Shown: one piece after another, positions 54,356-63,287 of the stretch
Layout: the number at the start of each line of letters is the position of its first letter
How positions within the stretch are numbered: position 1 is the stretch's first letter
Source: Pseudomonas sp. Seg1
Lineage (GTDB): Bacteria; Pseudomonadota; Gammaproteobacteria; Pseudomonadales; Pseudomonadaceae
Assembly: GCF_018326005.1 (NCBI RefSeq)
Contig: NZ_AP021903.1
Span: 4,311,501-4,375,500 of the forward strand
Length of the DNA: 64,000 nucleotides
Direction of reading: 5' to 3'
The notes under the pieces: model-generated
The model's database searches: none
What the model saw: only the letters and a program-made list of their open reading frames with translations
Told to the model about the DNA's origin: nothing
Made by a program: the position numbers and the translations under genes

Positions 54356-55210
54356 TCACCATTGAATGGTTACCCGTCCGTCAGCGCCATCCGGTGCTGC
54401 GCTGGAGGTGCGGCCGCCACCTCCGTGTCCTGGCGTAATGGGTTTGCGGGTATCGTCCGAAGAGGCTCCTGACTCGCCGCCCCCGCCGGCACCTCCTAGA
54501 AAACCGGTGTTTGAAGCGTTGCCGACAGGGTGACCCGCGACGCCGATGCAATCGTTTTCATTTCCCCCGTAGCCGGTGCCCCCATGTGGCGCTTGACCAT
54601 CGAGCATTCCGCCCCTTCCAGCGGTCGCGTAGACAAACGTTCCGAAAAGAGTCGTGCCGCCGTCTCCTCCTTTGGTGTCGATATCGGACGCCCCCTTACC
54701 GCCCGCGCCTACAGTGATGGTTACCGAGGCAATGCCGCGTAAGTCGACGAGCTTTCTAGCGACGCCAGCGCCCGACCCACCTGAGGGTCCGGGTAATGTT
54801 TTGGACCGAGCGCCACCGCCGCCACCGCCAATGACGACGACCCATGCTTGAGTGACGCCCGAAGGCACGTCCCAGACGTGGGTGCCGGGGGTAAAAAAAA
54901 CGGCGCGCCCACGGAACGGGTAAAGACTGGCGAGCGTTTTGGGCGTCACAGTTGTATTGGTCTCTGTTCCGGCTTTGACGGCGTTTTGTGAGGCGATGCG
55001 CGCAATGCCGGCGGCTCGCTCGGTGGCCTGGATCACTTTGTCGGTGATGGTTTTCAGTGATTCGATTTTTTCTTTGAGCCACAGCGTGCGGTTGGTCAGT
55101 TGTTTTATTGGGAGGTTGGTGACGCCGTCCGGGCCGCCGACGACGGGGTCGGAGGTTTCGATCTGGTAGACGCCGGGCGTCCATTGATTGGCTTCGGGTA
55201 GGTCGGCCAT
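54356..55210 (-). CDS. Phage tail fibre, glycine-rich C-terminal domain
   Basis: 284 residues from the ATG at 55210, which adjoins the tail protein I stop. The N-terminus (PDGVTNLPIKQLTNRTLWLK) is the attachment part common to P2/Mu-like tail fibres and is followed by a helical stretch. The rest begins VFFTPGTHVWDVPSGVTQAW and becomes a glycine-rich fold (GGGGGGARSKTLPGPSGGSG) of the type used as a receptor-binding tip. No fibre assembly (tfa) gene follows; com is next, 103 bases away. Confidence 0.85.
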   Translation of the reverse strand: MADLPEANQWTPGVYQIETSDPVVGGPDGVTNLPIKQLTNRTLWLKEKIESLKTITDKVIQATERAAGIARIASQNAVKAGTETNTTVTPKTLASLYPFRGRAVFFTPGTHVWDVPSGVTQAWVVVIGGGGGGARSKTLPGPSGGSGAGVARKLVDLRGIASVTITVGAGGKGASDIDTKGGDGGTTLFGTFVYATAGRGGMLDGQAPHGGTGYGGNENDCIGVAGHPVGNASNTGFLGGAGGGGESGASSDDTRKPITPGHGGGGRTSSAAPDGADGRVTIQW

Positions 55211-55764
55211 TAGCTGCTTCCGTGGTTGTATTGGCCGTCGTAACGGGCGACTGCGTTGTAGCGGATCGCTACGGACTGATAGTCGAGCGAGACCAGGCGA
55301 CAACGTGCCGGTGCGACGGATAGGAGGACGCGGCGCAGGAGCACCGCTTGGTCGTTGGTGACCGGGCGTTTGAGGATGACGCGGTACAGCGGCCAGATCG
55401 GCTTTTTGCTCTGTTCAATATCGGGCTGTGTTGCAGGCCCCTCTTGAAGACTGACCTCACCAAAACCCAGTAGGCGGATGACTTCTCGAATCGCCCAAGG
55501 AGTGCCCTTGAATCGGTGCAGTTCGATGGCGTTTTTGATGAGGTTGCGTTTGGCGTGTTCGGACTCGGCGAGTTGCCAGGCGGCTTCGTCGAGCAATGAG
55601 AATTGGTCGGCCAAGTGTGGCAGTAATTTGGGCTGCACCAAGTCGATCAGGTAGACCAGCATGGTATTGATGTCGAGCTTGGCCAATGATTGGTCGAGCA
55701 GTTCGCTCAGCAGTGTGAAACGTTCATCGCCGGCCAATGCGGGGGGCAGCAATGAGTCAGCCAT
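55210..55764 (-). CDS. Phage tail protein I (baseplate, P2 gpI-like)
   Basis: 184 residues from the ATG at 55764, which overlaps the baseplate J stop. SLLPPALAGDERFTLLSELL at the start, then LPHLADQFSLLDEAAWQLAE and RFKGTPWAIREVIRLLGFGE are typical of gpI, which joins the baseplate to the tail fibres. Its stop meets the fibre start. The gene order J-I-fibre is the one seen in P2-type tails. Confidence 0.9.
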   Translation of the reverse strand: MADSLLPPALAGDERFTLLSELLDQSLAKLDINTMLVYLIDLVQPKLLPHLADQFSLLDEAAWQLAESEHAKRNLIKNAIELHRFKGTPWAIREVIRLLGFGEVSLQEGPATQPDIEQSKKPIWPLYRVILKRPVTNDQAVLLRRVLLSVAPARCRLVSLDYQSVAIRYNAVARYDGQYNHGSS

Positions 55765-56878
55765 GGGCCACCCCGGCATCGGTCAATTCGATTGAGGTGC
55801 AGTGGGCCCATTCGTTGCCGCTTAACTCGCGAATTTTCTGCGGCACTGTCAGGTCTGCACGGTAAACGCCGGGGACTTGCAGCGCGGCGGTCAGTTGCTC
55901 TGGGACCAGATCGTGACCGAGTGTGGCGCTGCATTCTTGCGCGTAAGCGTCGGCAGCCGCTTGGGCCGCAGCCATTGTTGCGCCGCGGTCGACGGCTGCG
56001 TAGAACGTCAGGTTTGCTTTGATTTGGAAGCTGACTTCGACAGGGGCCAGTGCATTGACGGTGTCGCACAGAGGACGCAGCTTTTCGCCGCTGATCTGGC
56101 GCGTGATGTCTTGAAGCAGTGAGTCTGTTGGCAGACCGTCGAGGGTCAGCGCATACAGCGCGACATGACCGTCCGGTTGACCTTCGTCTGGGCCGTGAAC
56201 GGCGACGTCGATGATGGATTGATGTACAGCCAGTGTGTGGTAGCGGTACGCCGCGCGGCTGCCAGCATTGCTGAAGGCTTCCGGGGCCAAGATGATTCGT
56301 TCGCGGTAGTGCTCGTCATTTTCGTGTGCGGCACCGTCAGCGGTTGTTGTGGTGTTGCTGACCGTCAACGCGGCGACTGGCGAGTTGCCCAGCACGTTGA
56401 TCTGGCCGATGGTCCAGCCATTGCCTTGCTCGCCGACGGTCAGGCATGTTGCCGTGACGGTCACGTGTGTTTGGTCAGAGGGGATGGTCACATCGCGATC
56501 GGTGATGAAGGTCAGTTTGGCATCTTGGGTACTGACCCGTGTGCCGGTCGGAATCAACACCGGCTGGGGTGGTTTTGCCGGCAGGTTGAAGCGCAATGTG
56601 CACCGGGCGGCTTTTGCCAGCAGGCGCGGTGTGGCGACCAACTCGCCGAGGTAGTCGAGGATGGGACCGCGGGCGAAGCGCACCAGGAGTTGTTCGCCGG
56701 CGTGCTGGATGCTCATCTGCAACCGGGAGACGGCGTAGGCGATCTGGTCGATGTACAGGCGTTCGATCTGGGCCGGGTATAGGGTTTTGCCGGATTTTTG
56801 TTCGTATCGGGCGATGAGTTCTGCTTCTAGTACGGCGGGGTCGATTTTGATGAATTCGGGTTTAGGGAGTTCGCGCAT
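55757..56878 (-). CDS. Baseplate assembly protein J (P2 gpJ / Mu gp47-like)
   Basis: 373 residues. LPKPEFIKIDPAVLEAELIA, then LYIDQIAYAVSRLQMSIQHA and LLVRFARGPILDYLGELVAT form the N-terminal region. NDEHYRERIILAPEAFSNAG and SRAAYRYHTLA are the central conserved block of the family. It forms part of the baseplate wedge. The wedge genes V and W that should precede it are missing; the sequence upstream belongs to the plus-strand cargo block. Confidence 0.92.
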   Translation of the reverse strand: MRELPKPEFIKIDPAVLEAELIARYEQKSGKTLYPAQIERLYIDQIAYAVSRLQMSIQHAGEQLLVRFARGPILDYLGELVATPRLLAKAARCTLRFNLPAKPPQPVLIPTGTRVSTQDAKLTFITDRDVTIPSDQTHVTVTATCLTVGEQGNGWTIGQINVLGNSPVAALTVSNTTTTADGAAHENDEHYRERIILAPEAFSNAGSRAAYRYHTLAVHQSIIDVAVHGPDEGQPDGHVALYALTLDGLPTDSLLQDITRQISGEKLRPLCDTVNALAPVEVSFQIKANLTFYAAVDRGATMAAAQAAADAYAQECSATLGHDLVPEQLTAALQVPGVYRADLTVPQKIRELSGNEWAHCTSIELTDAGVAHG

Positions 56879-56889
56879 AGGGGACCTCG

Positions 56890-57048
56890 GTGCGCTGGGG
56901 TACCTACAGCGTGTTCGGGGACACGTTGACGGTCTACTTGCCCAACGGTGACGCGCGATCGACTGAGTTAAGTGGGTTGCCTGTTGAGTCGGCTGCGTTG
57001 GTGCATCTGAAGGGTTACGCGCGTCTCGCCAGTTTGAATAAAAAATAA
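56890..57048 (+). CDS. Short ORF or gene remnant at the edge of the cargo block
   Basis: 52 codons from a GTG to TAA at 57046-57048; a TAG closes the frame just upstream. The product starts VRWGTYSVFGDTLTVYLPNG and ends LVHLKGYARLASLNKK. It looks protein-like and could be the 3' end of a lost gene. I do not recognise it. It is the first plus-strand frame after the baseplate J start and is followed by a GGAGAG site for the next gene, 12 bases on. Confidence 0.4.
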   Translation: MRWGTYSVFGDTLTVYLPNGDARSTELSGLPVESAALVHLKGYARLASLNKK

Positions 57049-57060
57049 GGAGAGTTAGGT

Positions 57061-57579
57061 ATGTCGGCGAGGAATATCGAGTGCGATCGTGCTACTGAGA
57101 TTCGACCTCATCTCGCAGGTGTAGATGCCGAAATTCTTGACGTCTTGCGTGAAGCCAAAATCCTCGCCCGACGCTTTTATTTGCTTACCGGAAAACCATT
57201 AGGGATCACTGGTGAGGTGGCTGAATACGAAGCCGCCACGAAGCTGGGATTGACTTTGCATTGCGCTAGACATGCGGGGCACGACGCTACCATATTGCGG
57301 AATGGGCACGAAGTGCAGATTCAGATCAAAGGGCGATGCGTCTCTAATCAAACCAAACTGAATGGTCGCTTGGGAAGTATTGACTTGGATAAATCCTTTG
57401 ATGTCGTGCTGCTAGTTTTGCTCGATTCGGAGTTCGATGCTTTCGCTATGTATGAAGCCAGTCGTGAGGCAGTAGTTTTGGCACTGATGAAACCCGGCTC
57501 GAAAGCTCGTAATGAACGTGGTGCGTTGGGGGTGAAAAAATTTATAGCTATAAGCGAGTGTTGTTGGAAACGATCTTAA
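57061..57579 (+). CDS. Predicted PD-(D/E)XK-like nuclease-fold protein (cargo gene 1)
   Basis: 172 residues. After a helical N-terminus come GITGEVAEYEAATKLGLTL, AGHDATILRNGHEVQIQIKG and a short strand-rich tail (KSFDVVLLVLLD). Glu52/Glu55, His74-Asp75 and Gln88-Ile-Lys90 are spaced as in restriction-endonuclease-like folds. It may belong to the DUF6998 group; I cannot confirm this. The ribosome site is AAGGAGAG. It sits in a prophage where tail genes are missing and runs opposite to the phage genes, typical for cargo. Function unknown; a nuclease or its inactive relative is the best guess. Confidence 0.7.
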   Translation: MSARNIECDRATEIRPHLAGVDAEILDVLREAKILARRFYLLTGKPLGITGEVAEYEAATKLGLTLHCARHAGHDATILRNGHEVQIQIKGRCVSNQTKLNGRLGSIDLDKSFDVVLLVLLDSEFDAFAMYEASREAVVLALMKPGSKARNERGALGVKKFIAISECCWKRS

Positions 57580-57624
57580 TTTGATAAAAGTTCGCACCAA
57601 GTACCTTGATTAAACTGGAAAATT

Positions 57625-58368
57625 ATGCAGTTTTCATTTCGGAAAATTTGGCGTTTATTGCGCACAAGTAAAGCAACATCCTATGCTCTGCTAATGCTGG
57701 GGCCAATGTTTATTCGCCCACTGGCCTTTATTAAGGAGCCAAAACAACCTCAGCCTGCTTATGCGAAACTTCCTGGTTTGTTGCATACTCCTTTATTGGT
57801 GGCAGGTGTAATGGCTCCTGCGTTTCAGTCTATCTATCAATGGTTATTTTGGCGGGAAGCGAGTAAGGAAAATTCCGCACAGTCATGTGCAGATCTGATG
57901 TATCGACTTCACGAAACCGAGGGGAGATATTTTTGGGGTGGCTTCATTGTTACTGTTTCATTTTTGTACGCGATAGCGTTCCTCCGCTGGGCATATCACA
58001 AAGGAGCTATCTCTTTAATCCGAAGATGGCTACCGGAACTTTCTAATCCGCCATTTAAGTATTTCTTAGTGACAACAGCTGCTTTTGGATTTTGGCTGAG
58101 TCTGTGCCTTACAGGTATTGTGTATGGATTATGGCACTGGAAGTTGAATGAGGACTTGGTAATTATCATTAACGATTACGCATCGCGCCACTTGCCAGGA
58201 GCTACTGTCGTGTTGCTTTTTTTGGGTGGCTGCTTTAGGTTCTCGGGAAGAAATAGTGAGTTAGGGATGAAGGCGTTATATGGCGGACGAGGTAAGTTGA
58301 GCACTTTGGTGAGCATGGTGGCCGTTGGTAGCATGGCAGCACTATCTATAGTTATAATTAAAGCATAA
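57625..58368 (+). CDS. Multi-spanning membrane protein, unknown (cargo gene 2)
   Basis: 247 residues. Hydrophobic helices at about 50-68 (LLHTPLLVAGVMAPAF), 103-123 (GGFIVTVSFLYAIAFLRWAY), 145-170 (FLVTTAAFGFWLSLCLTGIV), 192-208 and 226-246. The N-terminus is basic, with a charged loop EASKENSAQSC. No family recognised. The DNA is clearly AT-richer than the flanking phage genes, with codons such as TTA and ATA, a sign of transfer. It lies 45 bases after cargo gene 1 and may be co-transcribed with it. A membrane partner of a nuclease-like protein is a common theme in defence systems, but this is inference. Confidence 0.7.
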   Translation: MQFSFRKIWRLLRTSKATSYALLMLGPMFIRPLAFIKEPKQPQPAYAKLPGLLHTPLLVAGVMAPAFQSIYQWLFWREASKENSAQSCADLMYRLHETEGRYFWGGFIVTVSFLYAIAFLRWAYHKGAISLIRRWLPELSNPPFKYFLVTTAAFGFWLSLCLTGIVYGLWHWKLNEDLVIIINDYASRHLPGATVVLLFLGGCFRFSGRNSELGMKALYGGRGKLSTLVSMVAVGSMAALSIVIIKA

Positions 58369-58410
58369 TTCATCATCCTAACTTGCGTTGTTCATGACTT
58401 TCGCTGTTGA

Positions 58411-58444
58411 GTGCCCCCCTAAGACTTTTAGTTAAGGGGGGGCA
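58411..58444. terminator. Bidirectional hairpin between converging cargo genes
   Basis: GTGCCCCCCT and AGGGGGGGCA pair around a loop of about 14 bases. It separates cargo gene 2 (plus) from the DUF2971 gene (minus). Confidence 0.7.
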
Positions 58445-58448
58445 GATT

Positions 58449-59387
58449 TCAACAGTCCCTGACTTCTATTGCGGTCGTGCCGGGTAAAAAAATAGCTTCT
58501 CGAAACTTCACTTCTTTGCCTAGCGAAACTGAGACAATATCACGGTATCTATCTCTGGTTTCGGCTGGGCACTTTGCTCCGAAAATCACTTCACATATCG
58601 GCGCCGGAAGATCGTAAGAGCCTGCTGCCTTCCTTATATATCGCCACTCTTTTTCATAAGCCCAGTCGTTAGTTTTTGAGAAGAACGCCCGCTGAACCTG
58701 TTCATCATTAAATGAAATAAATGATTTTGGTTTGTCATTAGCATAAAACGTAGTAGATGCGCTAAACCCCCTTTCAAATGAGAACTCACTTAGCTCATCT
58801 GAATAGACTACGTTTCGGCATTTTTCAACATCAGCCAGATCTGACCCATCTACCACGTCGAAACCAATCGCGATTCCGCGGTGACTATCTCCGTAGTGTG
58901 ACCACATCAATGTGTTGGCTGGATCTTCAGTTAAACTAAATATGCCAACTTCATTAAGGAGTTTGGACAGGGAGTTGAAGTATCCATCAGGTGAGCTAAA
59001 TCCGGCTACCCCTACTTCCTGATGAAAGTCGCATATTATTTGATATTTTTTATCAAAGGTTTTAGCTGATTTTATTCTGTTGAGTAAATATTTAAGCTCC
59101 TTCCCACTGCGGCCATATAAAGAGGATCCGCTTTTTTTCCTCATAAAGGCATGCATAATGAATCCCGAAGCTTGCGCACTTTTTACTTCTCGCGCATGCT
59201 CTCTTAGTTTTTGAGGTGTTATAGGCTTGATTTGACATTCAAGCGGATCATTCAATGTTTCTGGCTTTGCTAGCCAGATTGATTTCTTTGTTATTATGTC
59301 TTCGGTTCTATCGCTGGCAGCTCTGTATTTATAAAGTGTCTTATGACTTTTTTCTTCAGGCTTTGCTTGGGTTGCATCCGATTGCAT
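58449..59387 (-). CDS. DUF2971 domain protein (cargo gene 3)
   Basis: 312 residues. The DUF2971 signatures are in order: TLYKYRAASDRTEDII (18-33), SIWLAKPETLNDPLECQ (36-52), FSLTEDPANTLMWSHYGDSH and GIAIGFDVV in the middle, and SKTNDWAYEKEWRYIRK near residue 240. The function is not established; the family is common in accessory islands beside phage and restriction genes. The DNA is AT-rich. It is the only cargo gene that shares the direction of the phage genes. The 272 bases between it and cargo gene 4 hold the two divergent start regions and no gene. Confidence 0.85.
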   Translation of the reverse strand: MQSDATQAKPEEKSHKTLYKYRAASDRTEDIITKKSIWLAKPETLNDPLECQIKPITPQKLREHAREVKSAQASGFIMHAFMRKKSGSSLYGRSGKELKYLLNRIKSAKTFDKKYQIICDFHQEVGVAGFSSPDGYFNSLSKLLNEVGIFSLTEDPANTLMWSHYGDSHRGIAIGFDVVDGSDLADVEKCRNVVYSDELSEFSFERGFSASTTFYANDKPKSFISFNDEQVQRAFFSKTNDWAYEKEWRYIRKAAGSYDLPAPICEVIFGAKCPAETRDRYRDIVSVSLGKEVKFREAIFLPGTTAIEVRDC

Positions 59388-59659
59388 TGGTAGTGATCCG
59401 ATGAGCAGTTATAGTTTTTATTTAAATTGGCAGCCTGTTATAGGGTGCGGAGTTTAAATAAATGGGGGGTGTAGAAAGCACAAACACAGCGACCTTACTC
59501 ATACCATATAGCAGCGATCACTGTCATCAAAATTGCAGTCGTTTTTTTGCCAAGAGCATAACGACGCTTTCGTGCCTATCAAAAACCTGCTAGAAACTTG
59601 ATTTCTATCACCAATACAGATTTCATCTGAACTTCAACTCGACAGTCAGGACGTCAGGT

Positions 59660-60850
59660 ATGAAGCAATACGATTGGTCGGCATGGACTGACCGAATAAA
59701 GAGCTTCACAGGCAAATGGGCTCTTGAACGCTGGTTTTTGATGTACCTGCACGAGCAAGACAACATCGATGCACTGGCGCTGGAGATAAAGGCACGGCTG
59801 GCTGCCGAAGGTCGTTTTGCTGAGGTACGGGTACAGTCCATTTGGGTCGATGGAACACCGCAGGCAGAATTCAGCCCTAAAGGTCATCTACCGGGTGGCA
59901 AAAAACCACAGTGTGAGTTGGCCGACCTGCTCCTTTGCGTGCGCTGGGAATCGCCTAGTGGTTTGCTGCAGCGTGAGCAGGCGATGCTAATTCAGGCCAA
60001 AATCGCGATTAAGTACAACGAGTTGCCTGGCGGAAAATCGACACGGAAAGAACGCCTGCTGTTTGAAACCTGCAACCGGCATAAAAACATTACGTTGTTC
60101 CCCGGCGTTAACCGAGGAAATCCGATTGGTACTTATCAGCTCGGCAGCAGTACCACCGGCCAAAGTTATGGGCTACGTGATTGTGCGAGTTTTTTGTTAA
60201 TGGCGAAAGGAACTTGGCCCGTCGCAACTGCCCCCGTGGGTCCACTGCAGGTTGGCTGGCCTGTGGGTAAGACAAAAGTTGAGCTTACTCCTCCCGACTC
60301 TTACTTGGATGCTGTTATCAGCATGGTATCTGGATCTGCACCTACGATGGGGCGCGAGGTGAAAACGGGGGCCTCTGCCGTAAATTGTGTTTGGACCAAA
60401 ATGGTGAACGATCTGCGGGGGAAATACTGGAAGGTGAATATGAGTGGCTACAATGAACAGGCCCGTGTGACTTCGGCAAGTACTGCTTCCGCTTCTTATA
60501 TTGTGTACTCGCTGCTCGATAAGTTTGAATATTTCAGCGATTTTGTTTCGCGCCTGCAGGAATATTTTCTTTGCGAACCAGTTTTTTTGCGTTGGTTCGA
60601 TGAAAGCGATTGGTGGCTCGCGCGCAGGCTTAAGCTCCGGATTGATCCAAACGACTCAAAGGGACCGGACTTTATCTGGGAGTTTATGGCGCGTTTTGAC
60701 TTGGCAGACTTGGATGACTTCGATCTCTGGAGACGCGATCCAGTCGATCCACCTCCTCAAGACTGGGACTTTAAAGATGACAATGGCCCGTACATTTCTA
60801 CTCAATTGATTACCATTCGAGGCGGTGATGAATACCGCCGTCGAGACTAA
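59660..60850 (+). CDS. Predicted nuclease-domain protein, unknown family (cargo gene 4)
   Basis: 396 residues. The N-terminal 120 residues include KPQCELADLLLCVRW and EQAMLIQAKIAIKYNE, an E86-x2-D89 ... Q112-A-K114 pattern resembling the active-site region of PD-(D/E)XK enzymes found in restriction and defence proteins. A GTYQLGSSTTGQSYGLRDCA block and a tryptophan-rich C-terminal part (WFDESDWWLARRLKLRID) follow; I know no family for these. No membrane helix or signal peptide. The DNA is moderately AT-rich. It ends 27 bases before a bidirectional terminator shared with the tail tube gene. Confidence 0.65.
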   Translation: MKQYDWSAWTDRIKSFTGKWALERWFLMYLHEQDNIDALALEIKARLAAEGRFAEVRVQSIWVDGTPQAEFSPKGHLPGGKKPQCELADLLLCVRWESPSGLLQREQAMLIQAKIAIKYNELPGGKSTRKERLLFETCNRHKNITLFPGVNRGNPIGTYQLGSSTTGQSYGLRDCASFLLMAKGTWPVATAPVGPLQVGWPVGKTKVELTPPDSYLDAVISMVSGSAPTMGREVKTGASAVNCVWTKMVNDLRGKYWKVNMSGYNEQARVTSASTASASYIVYSLLDKFEYFSDFVSRLQEYFLCEPVFLRWFDESDWWLARRLKLRIDPNDSKGPDFIWEFMARFDLADLDDFDLWRRDPVDPPPQDWDFKDDNGPYISTQLITIRGGDEYRRRD

Positions 60851-60876
60851 ACAGTGATGCCATATCACCCGTTGGG

Positions 60877-60900
60877 AAAGCCGCTTAATCGAGCGGCTTT
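60877..60900. terminator. Bidirectional terminator
   Basis: AAAGCCGCT (60877-60885) pairs with AGCGGCTTT (60892-60900), with A and T ends, so it can serve cargo gene 4 and the converging tail tube gene. Confidence 0.85.
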
Positions 60901-60913
60901 CACTGGATGATAA

Positions 60914-61438
60914 TCAGGAAATCCCTAGATTCCTGTTGTACCTCCCCAACTGATCCTCACCCCCCACCCGAAAAATATTCGCCAAATAATCCAGCAAAAC
61001 CACCTCTTCACCATTGATCATCTGCCGCACATACGTCGCCGAAAACGGCGTCTCGTACTTCGTCGGATCCCGCGGTTTATGCGTGCCCAACTGGTACTCC
61101 TTCCCGGTGATGGTCATGGTCGTCACCAATGGCACCTCGTTCACCAGACCGCCGTTGTTGAACACCTGCACGTTTGACCGGCACTGCAACTGCACAGTTT
61201 TGAACGGCGTCACCAGCTTTCTGGCGGCTTCGACATACAGGCTGTTCCAGGTGATTTTCCCTTCCAGCTTATCGATGCCATCCGGCAGTTCGATCAGCCC
61301 GACCATGCCCAGCCCTTGAAAGTCGCTCATGACGGTTTTGATGGTGCCCAAGTCGATCTCTTCACACTTGCCAAAGTAGCTGGCGCCATCGAGGTAGAGG
61401 TTGGCGTTGGAGATGCGGTGTGCGCTGAAGCCTGCCAT
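60914..61438 (-). CDS. Phage major tail tube protein (P2 FII-like)
   Basis: 174 residues. ISNANLYLDGASYFGKCEEI at the start, then IELPDGIDKLEGKITWNSLY and YQLGTHKPRDPTKYETPFSA are conserved in tube proteins of contractile tails. It builds the inner tube beneath the sheath. ATG adjoins the sheath stop. In complete phages the tail chaperone and tape-measure genes follow directly; here the transcript ends at a terminator. Confidence 0.93.
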   Translation of the reverse strand: MAGFSAHRISNANLYLDGASYFGKCEEIDLGTIKTVMSDFQGLGMVGLIELPDGIDKLEGKITWNSLYVEAARKLVTPFKTVQLQCRSNVQVFNNGGLVNEVPLVTTMTITGKEYQLGTHKPRDPTKYETPFSATYVRQMINGEEVVLLDYLANIFRVGGEDQLGRYNRNLGIS

Positions 61439-62860
61439 TTATACGGTCCCCAGGTTGACGAGGTAGTCGCCGGTGATTTCGGTTTCGAAGGTGCCGCGTT
61501 CGAACGGTAGCGGCACGGTGAGTTTGTAGTTGAACAGTGCGTGGCCCTGTTCGAGTTCGGTGCTGGGGTTGCGCGCCGGGTCGTACCAGCATTCGCCGCC
61601 GACCAGGGCGCCGTCGCCAATGAGTTTGCGCAGGAACAGGTTGACGCTTTCGGTGAGGCTGGTGATGAGCGCGGTGGTGATGGGCTGGTCGACGAATTGC
61701 AGGGCGCTGTAGCGGATGGATTCGTCGACGACGTCTTTGGTGCGGCGCACGTTTTCGAAGTTGCGCATGTGGGTGACGCCGGGCCATGCGGCGGTGCGAT
61801 TGCCCCACAGGCGCAGGCCAGTGCCGTAGGCGTTGAAGACGGTGGTGATGCCGTTTTCGTTGAGCAGGTTGACTTCGCTGTGGGGGTCGTCGATGCGTGC
61901 GGTTAATGGGCGTTCGAGGCCGATGACGCCGAGCAGTGGCTGGTTGGAGCTGCTCCACCAGTAGCCGTGGTCGTTGTCGATTTTGGCGCGCAGGCCGGCG
62001 GCGCGGATGGACAGCGGTTGCAGGCGTTCGCCGTTGCTGGCGGCGTCGTAGACGCGCACGTGGGGGTAGCACAGGCGCACGCGATCGCTGCTGGTGTTGA
62101 AGTTGATGTCGCCGGCCGCACCGCGCCCGGCGAGTACTTGTTGGACGGTGGCGCCGATGGGCGCATCGATGTAGGCGACGCCGCCGACTTGGCTGGCGGC
62201 GACGGTGAGTTCTGCCGTGACGGGTTTGAGGGTGCTGAAGCCTGGGGCGATGAAGAGTTTGGGGAAGAAGCCCAGGCGGTTGTAGCTGTCTTGGAAGGCT
62301 TTGAGGCCGGTGCGTCGGCCGGCTTGGTTGATGCCGCCGATGATGTCGGCGGCGCTGACTTTGGCGGGGTCGGTGTAGGTGTAGTTGACCTTGATGGGGG
62401 CGTTGGCGGGGATGGTGCCGGTGGCCAGTCGGGTGATGAGGCCGGTGGACATTGAGACGGTGTAGTCGGTGCCCTGCAGGTAGGCGTCGGTGCCTTCGGC
62501 GGGCATGAGTTGCAGTTGTTGCAGCGCGGTGTGTTCGAGTTGCAGTTGGTTGTTGTCGGCGAACTGTTTGCGGCCGGTGACGGTGCTGTGGTGGATGGCC
62601 GGGTCGAGGACGTTGACGACGAGTACGGTGCCGGCGCCGAAGTCATAAATGCCTTGCAGGGCTTCGGGGATGCTGTGGCCCAGGGTGTGTGGGCCGAACT
62701 GGATGGCGTGGGTGTCGTTGAGGCACAGGGTCAGTTCGTTGATGGGGCCGGTGGGCGCGGTGCCGATCAGGGCGATGACGGCGGATTTGACGACGCGGAT
62801 AGGACGCGGGCCGCGCTCGATTTCGGTGGTTTCGATGCCGTGCAGGTAGTTGGCGGGCAT
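61439..62860 (-). CDS. Phage tail sheath protein
   Basis: 473 residues. The N-terminus HGIETTEIERGPRPIRVVKS and AVIALIGTAPTG, a central variable region, and the conserved C-terminal domain (RIDDPHSEVNLLNENGITTV, YGTGLRLWGNRTA, ENVRRTKDVVDESIRYSALQ) are those of the contractile sheath family. It assembles around the tube and contracts at infection. The start is 3 bases after the corrected end of the Gp37-like gene. Confidence 0.95.
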   Translation of the reverse strand: MPANYLHGIETTEIERGPRPIRVVKSAVIALIGTAPTGPINELTLCLNDTHAIQFGPHTLGHSIPEALQGIYDFGAGTVLVVNVLDPAIHHSTVTGRKQFADNNQLQLEHTALQQLQLMPAEGTDAYLQGTDYTVSMSTGLITRLATGTIPANAPIKVNYTYTDPAKVSAADIIGGINQAGRRTGLKAFQDSYNRLGFFPKLFIAPGFSTLKPVTAELTVAASQVGGVAYIDAPIGATVQQVLAGRGAAGDINFNTSSDRVRLCYPHVRVYDAASNGERLQPLSIRAAGLRAKIDNDHGYWWSSSNQPLLGVIGLERPLTARIDDPHSEVNLLNENGITTVFNAYGTGLRLWGNRTAAWPGVTHMRNFENVRRTKDVVDESIRYSALQFVDQPITTALITSLTESVNLFLRKLIGDGALVGGECWYDPARNPSTELEQGHALFNYKLTVPLPFERGTFETEITGDYLVNLGTV

Positions 62861-62863
62861 GGG

Positions 62864-63287
62864 TTATTCGTCCTTGGCGGGTGGCGTAGTCCTGGGCGTA
62901 TTGCCAGACGCCGTTGCTGTGGCCAATGAAGTGTTCGGAGAGCGGACGGCAGGCTTGGTCGGTGTGTGGCGGCACCCACCCGGTGAGGCTGGCGCGCAGT
63001 TGGTCGAGGTGGCTGATGACGCCGTCGGTGCCGTTGAGTTGGCGAAAGATGAGGGTCAGGCGCAGGACGATCTGGCGGGCCTGGACGGTGGCGTCGAGGC
63101 TTTCGGTGTGGCCGAAGGTGGATTTGCCGTAGGCCAGCAGGACGGCGCCGCGGGGGTGGTTGAGGCGGTATTGCTGGGGGTTTTCGGGGAAGCGTTCGAC
63201 GATGAGTTGGTGGCCGAAGTCGGTTTGTAGTCGGCCGAGCATGGCGTCCATGAGTTGTTCGGTCTGGGTGTTGGGCGTTGGGGTCAT
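62864..63287 (-). CDS. Mu Gp37-like tail completion protein, 3' end frame-shifted
   Basis: The open frame starts at 63287 (MTPTPNTQTEQLMDAMLGRL) and shows Gp37-like features for about 138 residues, up to SNGVWQYAQDYAT. From there it runs, out of phase, through the sheath gene to 62643 with a meaningless Arg/His/Pro-rich tail. A one-base shift near 62890 would give TPPAKDE and a TAA at 62864-62866, 3 bases before the sheath ATG. That is the expected gene end, so the coordinates here assume it. The family is thought to act in joining head and tail. Confidence 0.65.

Noticed and set aside
56879..57060. A minus-strand remnant of baseplate gene W upstream of J.
   Set aside because: All three minus frames were checked and show nothing like W; only the plus-strand 52-codon ORF looks protein-like.
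62643..62863. The Arg/His-rich C-terminal tail of the Gp37-like frame.
   Set aside because: It is an out-of-phase reading of the sheath gene and has shadow-frame composition.
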